DNA of 64,000 nucleotides, from contig CAVWKG010000016.1 in assembly GCA_963755375.1 (NCBI GenBank), forward strand, positions 620,001 to 684,000, written 5' to 3'. Shown here in pieces: positions 45,648 through 53,246 of the stretch. Below the pieces are notes generated by a model that saw nothing but the letters and a program-made list of their open reading frames with translations, searched no databases and had not been told where the DNA came from. Both the position numbers and the translations under genes were made by a program. Within the stretch, counting starts at the first letter, position 1. Every line of letters begins with the position of its first letter. The DNA comes from Bog-473 sp963755375 (GTDB lineage Bacteria; Actinomycetota; Acidimicrobiia; Acidimicrobiales; RAAP-2).

Positions 45648-46456
45648 GCTCGGGGGCTGCCGCCTGGCGGCCCCGTGCCGGTGTCCCAGGGTGGCGCGCG
45701 TGGTGTCTCGGGGGCGCAGTCGTCGTGCTGCTTCTCGGCCTGCTCTCGCCGCTGTCGAGTGCGGCCCGGCGCGACGAATTCGCCTTGGCCCTGCAGTTCT
45801 CGCTGTTCGCCATCGTCGTTCCTGCACTGGTCGCGCTCGGCGCGCCGTGGCGTCTGGTCGGGCTGGCCGGAGGCCCCGCCGCCGCTGCGCCGCCCCGGAT
45901 CGCGGATCGCCTCGCCGACCGCCGGAGCCGGCATCGCGAGTTGCCGTGGTCCCTCGCCCTCATCGGGTGTGACCTCGGCGCGGCCATCGCCTGGCACGCG
46001 CCGGGGGTCGTCGCCGCGCTGACGCGCCAGGGATGGCTCGTTGTCCTGGAGGCGGCCAGCCTTCTCGTGTTCGGGCTGGGCCTGTGGCTCGAGCTCGTGG
46101 CGTCGCCGCCACTCACCCCCCGTTCGGGGCACCTCCGACGCGCGGTGCTTGCCGCCGTGGCCATGTGGTCCTTCTGGATCCTCGCGTACGTGGTGGGGCT
46201 CTCCGATCACGGCTTCTATCGCAACTTTCATCACCTGGCGGGCGGCTTGAGTGAGGCGGCCGATCAACAGATCGCGTCCGCCGTGTTGTGGTTCGCCGCG
46301 GCGGCTGCCTTCGTGCCGGTGATCTTTTGGAACGCGTTCCGGTGGCTCCAGAGCGAGGACGACCCCGACGCCGAACTCCTGGCGCTGGCCCGTGCCGAAC
46401 GCCGCCGTGGGATGCCGCCGATGGCCTCCGGGAGCGGCGGGCCCGCGGCGACGTGA
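45644..46456 (+). CDS. second CtaG-like cytochrome c oxidase assembly protein
   Basis: This 270-residue polytopic protein has about six helices. The blocks SLFAIVVPALVALGAPWRL, AIAWHAPGVVAAL and EAADQQIASAVLWFAAA match the caa3 CtaG family (WHxP and DQQ motifs), though the N-terminal His-rich loop is less clear than in the copy at 40064-40981. GTG 45644 overlaps the 36-residue gene. Its stop lies only 3 bp from the stop of the convergent gene at 46460. Confidence 0.78.
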   Translation: MSSGAAAWRPRAGVPGWRAWCLGGAVVVLLLGLLSPLSSAARRDEFALALQFSLFAIVVPALVALGAPWRLVGLAGGPAAAAPPRIADRLADRRSRHRELPWSLALIGCDLGAAIAWHAPGVVAALTRQGWLVVLEAASLLVFGLGLWLELVASPPLTPRSGHLRRAVLAAVAMWSFWILAYVVGLSDHGFYRNFHHLAGGLSEAADQQIASAVLWFAAAAAFVPVIFWNAFRWLQSEDDPDAELLALARAERRRGMPPMASGSGGPAAT

Positions 46457-46459
46457 TTC

Positions 46460-47089
46460 TCAGCCGGCGCGTACGCCGGCGACGGGAGGCAAGTCGACGG
46501 GGGGCAGTCGCGTGGCGAGGGCGCGGTCAGCCGCATCCTCCTGTGCGATGGCGGTGGACCGGTCGGTGGCGAGCCGTTTCTCCTCCTCGGCCAAGCTTCG
46601 CAGCGCCGAGGTGTCAGTGGGGTCGCTCATCAGTGTCTGCACGTCTTCGATCGCCCGCAGCGAGTCCGAGGTGGTCCACAGGGTCGCGGTCGCGATCAGT
46701 CGACCGACGTCCTTCCCCGCTGGCGTTCCCGGGACGTCGATGTCCGTCAGGTCGAAGATGCTCTCGTTGGTGAAGGAGCACGCCGTTTGGTCGTCGGTGA
46801 GGAGGCCGGGTGTCGGAGCCCGGTCGGCCGCCGTCAGCGTGTGCGCGGCCTGAAGGTTCCAGATCCCGATCGCCTGGTGCACGGCGAGCGCGCAGCCTCC
46901 GAGGTCGGTGTTCACCTCGCTCATGACGCTGCGTTCCGCGCCGATGTCGTCCGCTCTCGACGTGCTCACGGGCAGGTCGGAGATGACGGTCACCAGGAGC
47001 ACCACGAAGGCGACCGCCGCGATCGCCAGGCCGCGGTGCCGCTGCCAGAGCGGTGCCTTCTTCGGCGACGACGCCGCGGCGTCGGTCAC
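46460..47089 (-). CDS. membrane-anchored extracytoplasmic protein of unknown function
   Basis: This 209-residue reverse-strand protein has one helix (about 21-38, LAIAAVAFVVLLVTVISDL) and an outside domain with two cysteines (66 and 104) that could form a disulfide. The last 60 residues are likely helical and rich in charged residues. GTG 47089 overlaps the stop of the upstream SCO1 gene, so it is the third gene of tlpA-sco-this. The partners point to oxidase assembly, but I do not recognise the family. Confidence 0.65.
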   Translation of the reverse strand: MTDAAASSPKKAPLWQRHRGLAIAAVAFVVLLVTVISDLPVSTSRADDIGAERSVMSEVNTDLGGCALAVHQAIGIWNLQAAHTLTAADRAPTPGLLTDDQTACSFTNESIFDLTDIDVPGTPAGKDVGRLIATATLWTTSDSLRAIEDVQTLMSDPTDTSALRSLAEEEKRLATDRSTAIAQEDAADRALATRLPPVDLPPVAGVRAG

Positions 47090-47979
47090 CGGCCGGCGAT
47101 CCCTTCCGCGTAGGAGGCGATCCCCTGAGCCCAGCGGGCAATGTCGGCCTGGGCAAGGCTGAACCTCCCCAGCGTGCTCTCGTCGGCGAATGGCGTTGCC
47201 CGGTAGCGCAGGTCGCCGTCGGGGGCGATGAAGTCCATCACGTCGTTGTGGGCCTCGAGTCCTGTGTTGCCCTGGACCGAGATGGATACGCCGTAGGCCT
47301 TCCAGATCCCGTTGAGGGCCGTCAGCGGGCCGGTGACCATGTGCCAATTCGGCAGCGAGCCGAGGCCGGTCCCCTGGACCGACGGGGTTTCGTCGGACTG
47401 CGCCAGGGCGATCGGGTCGGTGTTGATCGTCACGAACTCGACGTCGGAGGCCGCGGTGCCGAGCGCGGCGTCCGCCTGCTCCAACTCGGCCGCCACGACG
47501 GGGCAGATGTCGTTGCACGGCGCATTGAAGAACGTCAGGACGATGACCCGCGCCGGCTGCGCCGGTACCGACGTGGCCAGACCCCTCTGGTCGGTCAGGG
47601 CGAAGGCGGGAGCCGGATGCGGCGCTGGCGAGCTCAGTCCCATGAACGAGGCCAATGGAGCGTCGAGAGAGCGGTCGGGTGCGGGTGTCGGTGCGCTCGG
47701 CGTGGCGGCCGGTGTCGGGTTGGCCGCGGCGCGAGGGACCGTGGTGGGCACCGGATTGAGCCCGGCCGAGGAAAACACGTGCTCGGCGAGCAGGCCCCCC
47801 AGGCTGGCGACCAGCGCGATGCCCAACACCCAGAAGACGAATTTGGCGGGGATGCCGGGCGCGCCCTCGGCGAGGGCCGCCGCCCGGTCCACCGGCGCGG
47901 TGGGGGAGGGCGTGGCTGATCCCGACTCGAAGGATGGCGGCGCCGGGTTTCTCCCCTCCGCTTTGGGCGGCAGCGTCAC
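47086..47979 (-). CDS. SCO1/SenC copper chaperone, membrane-anchored
   Basis: This 297-residue protein has an N-terminal helix (about 45-66), a Pro/Ala-rich linker (75-120) and a thioredoxin-fold SCO1 domain. The copper site is Cys155 and Cys159 in NAPCNDICPVVAAEL and His244 in LEAHNDVMDF. GTG 47979 overlaps the tlpA stop. It parallels the SCO1 domain fused to the membrane protein at 36945-38798, so the cluster holds two SCO proteins flanking the oxidase genes. Confidence 0.87.
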   Translation of the reverse strand: MTLPPKAEGRNPAPPSFESGSATPSPTAPVDRAAALAEGAPGIPAKFVFWVLGIALVASLGGLLAEHVFSSAGLNPVPTTVPRAAANPTPAATPSAPTPAPDRSLDAPLASFMGLSSPAPHPAPAFALTDQRGLATSVPAQPARVIVLTFFNAPCNDICPVVAAELEQADAALGTAASDVEFVTINTDPIALAQSDETPSVQGTGLGSLPNWHMVTGPLTALNGIWKAYGVSISVQGNTGLEAHNDVMDFIAPDGDLRYRATPFADESTLGRFSLAQADIARWAQGIASYAEGIAGR

Positions 47980-48626
47980 CGGCCGCTCTCGAGGCGTGCG
48001 ATCCAGCGCTGCAATGACGACGTCGTCTGGGGGCCGAGCGCCGCGCCCACGACCCGGCCCTGCGCGTTGACGAAATAGCTGACCGGGAGAGCGCTCACGA
48101 GGTACTCGCTGGCCACCGTGGCACGGGCATCGACGGCCACTGGATAGGTGGCCCCGGCCGCGGTCAACAGTCCCGTGGCCGCGGCGTCGGAGCTCTCGTT
48201 GGAATCGACGCCGACGACGTCCACCCGTCCCTGCGCCGCCCGGGCGACCGTTGCCATTGCACCGAGCTCGGCCCGGCAGTCGCGGCACCATGACGCGAAG
48301 AAGTTGACGATGACCGGCTTGCCCCGAAACGAGGCCAGCGAGATCGGGCTCGTGCCGGCAAGGGAGGGAAGGGAGAAGCCCGGGGCCACCGTGCCCGGCC
48401 GCAGAACGGGAGGCGGCGCGGCCTCGAGGGCGGCTGAGGATGGCACCTGCGCCGGCCGGGAGGGACCGCGGACGATCACGAAGACCACGAAGCCGACCAG
48501 GCACGTCGCGGCAACAGCGGCGACCCACTTGAAGACCCGATCTGGCCTGCTCGCGCGCCGTGGCTCGGCGCCGAGCGTGGGCGCCGGGCCGCCCACCTCG
48601 CCAACGGATGTCCCCCCTGGATCCAC
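47976..48626 (-). CDS. TlpA-like thiol-disulfide oxidoreductase
   Basis: This 216-residue protein has a membrane helix (about 34-52) and a thioredoxin-fold domain with the active site FFASWCRDCRAEL (Cys114, Cys117), followed by VGVDSNESSDAA and the cis-Pro region SALPVSYFVNAQGRVVG. Proteins of this type keep the cysteines of SCO1 and CuA reduced. GTG 48626 lies 7 nt after TAGCCT on the reverse strand. It heads a three-gene operon. Confidence 0.88.
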   Translation of the reverse strand: MDPGGTSVGEVGGPAPTLGAEPRRASRPDRVFKWVAAVAATCLVGFVVFVIVRGPSRPAQVPSSAALEAAPPPVLRPGTVAPGFSLPSLAGTSPISLASFRGKPVIVNFFASWCRDCRAELGAMATVARAAQGRVDVVGVDSNESSDAAATGLLTAAGATYPVAVDARATVASEYLVSALPVSYFVNAQGRVVGAALGPQTTSSLQRWIARLESGR

Positions 48627-48633
48627 GCTGGTC

Positions 48634-48639
48634 AGGCTA
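48634..48639 (-). promoter_or_regulatory. -10 box of a probable leaderless tlpA promoter (TAGCCT)
   Basis: On the reverse strand TAGCCT is followed by 7 nt and the GTG at 48626. Confidence 0.42.
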
Positions 48640-48740
48640 GCGAGCGCTATTCCCGACCGAGGGTCGCTGTGTGCGAATTTGGAGGCCGGGATGGCGAGTC
48701 GGCGGGGCCGGGAACACCGGAGGTCGCCGGCGGGAGTCGC

Positions 48741-49022
48741 CTACCACTCCGCCGCGCGCTCGGCTGGATCCTTCTCGGCCCTCTCGCGTTTCCGGGCGTC
48801 GCGTTCCTCTGGGTTCTCGTGAATGAGGTGCCACCAGGCGGCGATCGCGATGCCAGCCAGGATCGGCCACTCGAAGGTGTAGAACCAGCTGAGGCCGTTC
48901 CCCCCTAGGGCCCGTCGGGCCTGCCACCAAGTCGCTGCAGCGCACCCGGCGACGATCAGGAAGAACTCAAGGTGGAGCAGGAAGGCTCGGCGGGAGAACC
49001 AACGGTGCATCGCAAACCGCAT
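48741..49022 (-). CDS. small two-helix membrane protein
   Basis: This 93-residue reverse-strand protein has two hydrophobic segments, LLHLEFFLIVAGCAAATWW and WPILAGIAIAAWWHLIHEN, and a highly charged C-terminus (ERDARKRERAEKDPAERAAEW). The layout resembles the 2TM domain/DUF-type proteins found in actinobacteria. The start may also be the ATG at 49010. No function can be assigned. Confidence 0.6.
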   Translation of the reverse strand: MRFAMHRWFSRRAFLLHLEFFLIVAGCAAATWWQARRALGGNGLSWFYTFEWPILAGIAIAAWWHLIHENPEERDARKRERAEKDPAERAAEW

Positions 49023-49207
49023 CGTAGGGCGGGACTCCGGCCGGAGGCGGTGCCACATGGGCGGCGGGGCCCGGTTGCGGGTGATCTGGGTCTTCGGGCG
49101 GCTCCGGCCTGCCGGCCCTACCCTGATGGCCGCACCTCGACGCAGAGCGCAATGGCCACTGCAGCGACCATCGGCCTGCCCCCGGCCGGCGACTCGGTTC
49201 CGGCGAC

Positions 49208-49675
49208 TCAGTTCTGCGAGGCTGGACCGCTCTCTCCGCCTGCTGCTCCCTGGGCGCCCGCCTGCTCGGCCCCTTCGAGCCGGACGAAGGCCAGGCGCAA
49301 CTGGGACAGGGACTCGAGCAGGGCTGGCTCGGCCTCCCCGAGGCGGCCGTGGAGCCCGTCGACAAGGTAGCCGAGGCCGTCGATGGCCAGGCGGGCCTGG
49401 AACAGCATCGGAGGGGACTGCGAGAGGTAGATGGCGGCGAGCTCGAAGAGCCCGTAGCAGTGGTTGGCCACCACGACCTCGGCCGGGGTGTGGGCCAGCT
49501 GGGCCCGCATGGCGTCGACCTCGGCCTGGGCCGCCGCCTGCTCCTCGGTGAGAGGCTCTTCGGGTGACGTCGCTGTGAGGTCGGTGTCGCCGTCCGGGTC
49601 GATCGGCGGCGGGGCATCGTCGTTCCCCTCCTTCTTGGGGAAATGCTCTCCCGCCGGTGTCCACAGGCTGCTCAT
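49208..49675 (-). CDS. conserved-type hypothetical protein (possibly DUF1844-like)
   Basis: This 155-residue cytosolic protein has an acidic, disordered N-terminus and a helical core: TPAEVVVANHCYGLFELAAI, PMLFQARLAIDGLGYLVDGL, and RLGEAEPALLESLSQLRLAF. The pattern is reminiscent of DUF1844 proteins that sit beside infC in several bacteria. On the reverse strand TAGGGT lies 6 nt before the ATG at 49675, so it is probably leaderless. It is divergent from infC. Confidence 0.7.
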   Translation of the reverse strand: MSSLWTPAGEHFPKKEGNDDAPPPIDPDGDTDLTATSPEEPLTEEQAAAQAEVDAMRAQLAHTPAEVVVANHCYGLFELAAIYLSQSPPMLFQARLAIDGLGYLVDGLHGRLGEAEPALLESLSQLRLAFVRLEGAEQAGAQGAAGGESGPASQN

Positions 49676-49680
49676 GCTGG

Positions 49681-49691
49681 TACCCTATGCT
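49681..49691. promoter_or_regulatory. overlapping divergent -10 boxes between the DUF1844-like gene and infC
   Basis: The reverse strand reads TAGGGT (49687-49682), 6 nt before the ATG at 49675. The forward strand reads TACCCT (49681-49686) and TATGCT (49686-49691), either of which could start the infC transcript near 49693-49700. The boxes occupy the same bases, so the two promoters probably compete. Confidence 0.45.
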
Positions 49692-49876
49692 TCTTGACTA
49701 CATGGAAGCGGGGCCCCCACTGAGCGGCCTCCACCTGGCCACCACCCTGCACCGGCGGGGAGCACTGTGCGCCAGGTCGATCGCCCCTCGGGCGCGGGCT
49801 CTGCCCGCTGGTCGGCCTCGCTCCACCGATTGGCTTGCGGAAGGACCGCCGGCCCGAGTGAGAGGTGTGATGACGC
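49692..49876 (+). promoter_or_regulatory. long GC-rich leader of infC, possible autoregulatory RNA
   Basis: About 180 nt separate the probable promoter from the IF-3 start and contain no plausible gene. Several self-complementary GC stretches (for example GGCGGGGAGC and GCCCCTCGGGCGCGGGC) suggest folded RNA. Ribosomal-protein operons with infC-rpmI-rplT are often controlled by L20 binding to such a leader; whether this one is cannot be decided here. Confidence 0.35.
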
Positions 49877-50626
49877 ATCGTCGCTGAAACCACAACAGAG
49901 CACCGGATCAATGACCGAATCCGTGCCCGTGAAGTCCGGCTCGTGGACCCCGACGGTGTGCAACTAGGCATCAAACCGCTCCCCGAGGCCCTGGCGATCG
50001 CCAAGGAGCTCGATCTCGACCTTGTCGAGGTGGCCCCGATGGCCAACCCGCCCGTGTGCCGGATCATGGACTTCGGAAAGTTCAAGTTCGACGAGGCCCA
50101 GCGGGCCAAGGAGAGCCGCCGCAAGACGGTCCACGTCGGGATCAAGGAGATGAAGTACCGGCCGAAGATCGGCCCGGGCGACTTCGACACCAAGACCCGC
50201 CAGGTGGCCAAGTTCCTGGGCGAAGGGCACAAGGTCAAGATCACGATCATGTTCCGAGGCCGCGAGGTGTACCACCCTGAGCACGGGAAGCGGATCCTTG
50301 ACCGCATCGCCGAGCAGATGGAGGGCATAGCCAAGGTGGAGGCCGAGCCCAAGCTCGACAACCGCAACATGATCATGGTGCTCGCCCCCGACAAGCGGGC
50401 CCGCCAGGCCGCGCAGTCGAGGGCGACCAACCAGCAGCGCCCCGACAAGTCGGGCGCCGGTGCCACGCCGCAAGCGGCTGCGGAGCCGGCAGCCGGGAAC
50501 GGAGCGGGCGAGGCGGCGGCTCCCCCGGCCGAGGGGAACGGACGTGCGGCAAGTACGCCGAGTGCGCCGGCCGCTGGTGCGAGCAACGGGGTCAGCGAAG
50601 TCGCAGCATCAGCCGAAGAAGGATGA
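49877..50626 (+). CDS. infC: translation initiation factor IF-3, probable ATC start
   Basis: IF-3 checks start-codon pairing and prevents premature subunit joining. The conserved N-terminus RINDRIRAREVRLVDPDG lies upstream of the first GTG (49943), so that codon cannot be the start. An in-frame TGA at 49871-49873 closes the frame above. No ATG, GTG or TTG exists between, leaving ATC at 49877 (AGAGG 11 nt ahead) as the best start, or ATC at 49907. The C-terminal domain has DFDTKTRQVAKFLGEGHKVK and FRGREVYHPEHG. An Ala/Gly-rich tail extends it to 249 residues. rpmI and rplT follow. Confidence 0.9.
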   Translation: MVAETTTEHRINDRIRAREVRLVDPDGVQLGIKPLPEALAIAKELDLDLVEVAPMANPPVCRIMDFGKFKFDEAQRAKESRRKTVHVGIKEMKYRPKIGPGDFDTKTRQVAKFLGEGHKVKITIMFRGREVYHPEHGKRILDRIAEQMEGIAKVEAEPKLDNRNMIMVLAPDKRARQAAQSRATNQQRPDKSGAGATPQAAAEPAAGNGAGEAAAPPAEGNGRAASTPSAPAAGASNGVSEVAASAEEG

Positions 50627-50630
50627 CGCA

Positions 50631-50825
50631 ATGCCGAAGATGAAGACGGACCGGGGCGCCGCCAAGCGCATCAAGGTGACCAGCTCCGGCCGGTTGCGCC
50701 GGCGCAAGGCCTTCCGGGGGCACAATTTCGAGATCAAGAACAACGTCCGCATGCGGCGGCTCGGACGTGAAGCCGACGTCTCCAAGGCGGACGAGCGGGC
50801 CACGCGCCGGATGCTCGGCCTCTGA
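50631..50825 (+). CDS. rpmI: ribosomal protein bL35
   Basis: This 64-residue basic protein of the large subunit begins MPKMKTDRGAAKRIKVTSS and has the family blocks GRLRRRKAFRGHNFE and RRMLGL. The ATG lies 4 bp after the infC stop, with AAGAAGGATG as ribosome-binding region inside the end of infC. Confidence 0.96.
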   Translation: MPKMKTDRGAAKRIKVTSSGRLRRRKAFRGHNFEIKNNVRMRRLGREADVSKADERATRRMLGL

Positions 50826-50895
50826 GCGCAGGCGATCACCCCCGCGCTCCGGCGCACACCCACCCGACACACGGAGATCTGAGAGGAGCACCCCC

Positions 50896-51279
50896 ATGGC
50901 CAGAGTGAAGCGGTCCGTCCACGGCCGCAAGCACCATCGCGCTGTCCTCGAGCAGGCGAAGGGGTACTACGGAAACAAGAGCCGTTCCTACCGGGCGGCC
51001 AACGAGCAGCTCATGCACTCGATGCAGTACGCCTTCCGGGACCGCCGCGCCCGCAAGGGTGACTTCCGTAAGCTGTGGATCCAGCGCATCAACGCCGGGG
51101 CCCGGCAGCACGGCATGAGCTACAGCAGGCTCATCAACGGGTTGCACCTGGCCGGTGTCGAGGTCGACCGCAAGGTCCTGGCCGATCTCGCCGTCAGCGA
51201 CCCCGAGGCCTTCGTCGCGCTCGTGGCGACCGCGCAGGACGCGCTGTCCAGGGCGCCCGTGGCAGAGGTCGCTTCCTGA
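50896..51279 (+). CDS. rplT: ribosomal protein bL20
   Basis: L20 is an early assembly protein of the large subunit and a translational repressor of its own operon in several bacteria. The 127-residue product starts MARVKRSVHGRKHHRAVLEQ and contains RRARKGDFRKLWIQRINAGA and GMSYSRLINGLHLAGVEVDR. GAGAGGAG precedes the ATG. Its stop overlaps the CTG start of the next gene. Confidence 0.97.
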   Translation: MARVKRSVHGRKHHRAVLEQAKGYYGNKSRSYRAANEQLMHSMQYAFRDRRARKGDFRKLWIQRINAGARQHGMSYSRLINGLHLAGVEVDRKVLADLAVSDPEAFVALVATAQDALSRAPVAEVAS

Positions 51280-52142
51280 CCCAACGGCTGGCCTTCTCGC
51301 ACCGGCGGATCCGCCGGCTGCGCGGGCTGCTGCAGAAGCGTTCGGCGCGCTGGAGCGAGCGCGCCTTCGTCGCCGAGGGAGCGGAGCTCATCCGCAGCGC
51401 GTTCGACGCGGACGCTCCCCTCGAGTCGATCTACGTCTCAACTGACGGGGCCGGCGACCGCGCCGTGCAGGAGGTGTGCCGCCGGGCCGATGCGGCCGGA
51501 GTGCGGGTGTTCCCCCTCGGCCCCGGTGTGCTGGAGCGGGTGGCCGACACGGTCACGCCCCAGCCGGTGCTGGCCGTGCTCCCCATGCTGGAGGAGCCGC
51601 CGGCGGGATCCGAGGCCTGGTCGGCGCGCAGCGGCGCGCTGATCGTAGTCCTGGTCGACGTGCGCGACCCCGGCAACGCCGGCACGGTGCTGCGGGCGGC
51701 GGACGCCTCGGGCTCCACGCTGGTCGTCTTCGCCGGCGACTCGGTGGACCCCTACAACCCCAAGACGGTGCGGTCCTCGGCCGGCTCGCTCTTCCACGTG
51801 CCCCTGGCGGTGCGGCCCGACCCGCACGCCTTGGCCTCCGAACTGGCGGCGGGCGGCTTCCGCACGCTGGCCACGGTCGTGCGGGACGGCGAGGACTATG
51901 CCGACCTCGACTGGTCCATGCCCTCGGCTCTCTTCCTGGGCAACGAATCCTCGGGGCTCGACCCCGAGCTGGTCGGTGCCCTCTCGGGCACCCTGGGCAT
52001 CCCGATGGCGGGGCGGGCCGAATCGCTCAACGTCGGCGTGGCCAGCGCCGTGGTCTGCTTCGAGGCCTTCCGGCAACGCCGGGGCGGCGGTGCCGCGCCA
52101 CGTAGCATCTCGGATGGCGGAACGGCGCAACCAGGTACCTGA
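51276..52142 (+). CDS. SpoU/TrmH-family 2'-O-ribose RNA methyltransferase
   Basis: This protein of 288 residues has an N-terminal substrate-binding part (RRLRGLLQKRSARWSERAFVAEG) and a SPOUT knot with motif 1 VRDPGNAGTVLRAAD, motif 2 ALFLGNESSGLD and motif 3 IPMAGRAESLNVGVASA, which bind SAM. No ATG, GTG or TTG lies in frame before the N-terminal homology; the CTG at 51276 overlaps the rplT stop as CTGA, copying the GTGA joins used elsewhere. The position after rplT and before pheS is common. It probably modifies 23S rRNA. Confidence 0.85.
   Translation: MTQRLAFSHRRIRRLRGLLQKRSARWSERAFVAEGAELIRSAFDADAPLESIYVSTDGAGDRAVQEVCRRADAAGVRVFPLGPGVLERVADTVTPQPVLAVLPMLEEPPAGSEAWSARSGALIVVLVDVRDPGNAGTVLRAADASGSTLVVFAGDSVDPYNPKTVRSSAGSLFHVPLAVRPDPHALASELAAGGFRTLATVVRDGEDYADLDWSMPSALFLGNESSGLDPELVGALSGTLGIPMAGRAESLNVGVASAVVCFEAFRQRRGGGAAPRSISDGGTAQPGT
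52103..52108 (+). promoter_or_regulatory. -10 box of a probable leaderless pheS promoter (TAGCAT)
   Basis: TAGCAT lies 5 nt before the ATG at 52114, inside the 3' end of the methyltransferase gene. Confidence 0.4.
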
Positions 52143-53220
52143 GGACATGGCACTCGACAACGAGGACTTCGACATCGATGGCATCACCGCCGACGGCGCG
52201 CGGGCGATCGAGGGCGCGGCCTCGACCGAGGCGCTGAACCAGGTCGAGATCGAGTTCCTGGGCAAGCGCTCGGCGTTGACGCGGGCCCACCGTGCCCTGG
52301 GTGGCCTCGATCCCGAGGCCCGCAAGGAAGCCGGTCGCCGTATCGGCGCGGCCCAGTCACAGCTCAGGGCGCTGGTGGCGGCACGTCGCGCCGAGCTGGC
52401 GGAGTCCGAGCGCGCCCAAGCGCTCCGCGCCGACCGGCTCGACCTGACCGAGGTCATCCCGGACCAGGTGCGCTCCGCGCCGGCACGCGGGCACCTGCAC
52501 CTCGTCACCCAGGCCCGGGCCGAGCTCGAGGACGTCTTCGTGGGTATGGGCTTCACTGTGGCCGAAGGCCCCGAGGCCGAGTCGGACTGGTACAACTTCG
52601 AGGCGTTGAACATGCCACCGGCTCATCCGGCTCGCGGCATGTACGACACCATGTACCTCGACATCGGGGAACCCGAAACGGTGTTGCTGCGCACGCACAC
52701 GTCACCGGTGCAGATCCACCTGATGGAGGAGGCGGTGCGCGAGGAGTCATTGCCGATCCACGCCGTCATGCCGGGGAAGTGCTTCCGCCTCGACACCCCC
52801 GACGCCCGGCACCTCCCGGTGTTCAACCAGATCGAGGGTCTGGTGGTCGACCGCGGGATCACCTTCGGCGACCTGGCCGGCACCATCCAGGGCTTCACCG
52901 AGGCGTACTTCGGCCCCGGCATGCAGTCACGGCTGCGTCCGGCCTACTTCCCCTTCACCGAGCCCTCGGCCGAGTTCGAGATCACCTGCACCGTCTGCCT
53001 GGGTGAGGGGTGCCGCACCTGCTCGCACACGGGATGGATCGAGCTGGGCGGCTGCGGCATGGTCGACCCCGCGGTCTTCGCCGCGGTGGGGATCGATGCC
53101 GATGTCTGGTCGGGCTTTGCCTTTGGCTTCGGCATTGACCGCCTGGCCCAGATGCGCCACGCCATTCCCGACATGCGTTCCTTCATGGAGAACGACATCC
53201 GCTTCCTCTCGCAGTTCTGA
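52114..53220 (+). CDS. pheS: phenylalanyl-tRNA synthetase alpha subunit
   Basis: The alpha subunit carries the class II catalytic core that attaches Phe to tRNA. The 368-residue protein has an N-terminal helical arm (residues about 20-110) and the core with GFTVAEGPEAESDWYNFEALN, LLRTHTSPVQIHLME (motif 2 region) and GFAFGFGIDRLAQMRH (motif 3). A Cys cluster CTVCLGEGCRTCSHTGW stands near residue 295. ATG 52114 is favoured by TAGCAT 5 nt upstream; ATG 52147 is the alternative. Confidence 0.95.
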   Translation: MAERRNQVPEDMALDNEDFDIDGITADGARAIEGAASTEALNQVEIEFLGKRSALTRAHRALGGLDPEARKEAGRRIGAAQSQLRALVAARRAELAESERAQALRADRLDLTEVIPDQVRSAPARGHLHLVTQARAELEDVFVGMGFTVAEGPEAESDWYNFEALNMPPAHPARGMYDTMYLDIGEPETVLLRTHTSPVQIHLMEEAVREESLPIHAVMPGKCFRLDTPDARHLPVFNQIEGLVVDRGITFGDLAGTIQGFTEAYFGPGMQSRLRPAYFPFTEPSAEFEITCTVCLGEGCRTCSHTGWIELGGCGMVDPAVFAAVGIDADVWSGFAFGFGIDRLAQMRHAIPDMRSFMENDIRFLSQF

Positions 53221-53246
53221 CCTCGCCCCACAACGAGAAAGACCCC

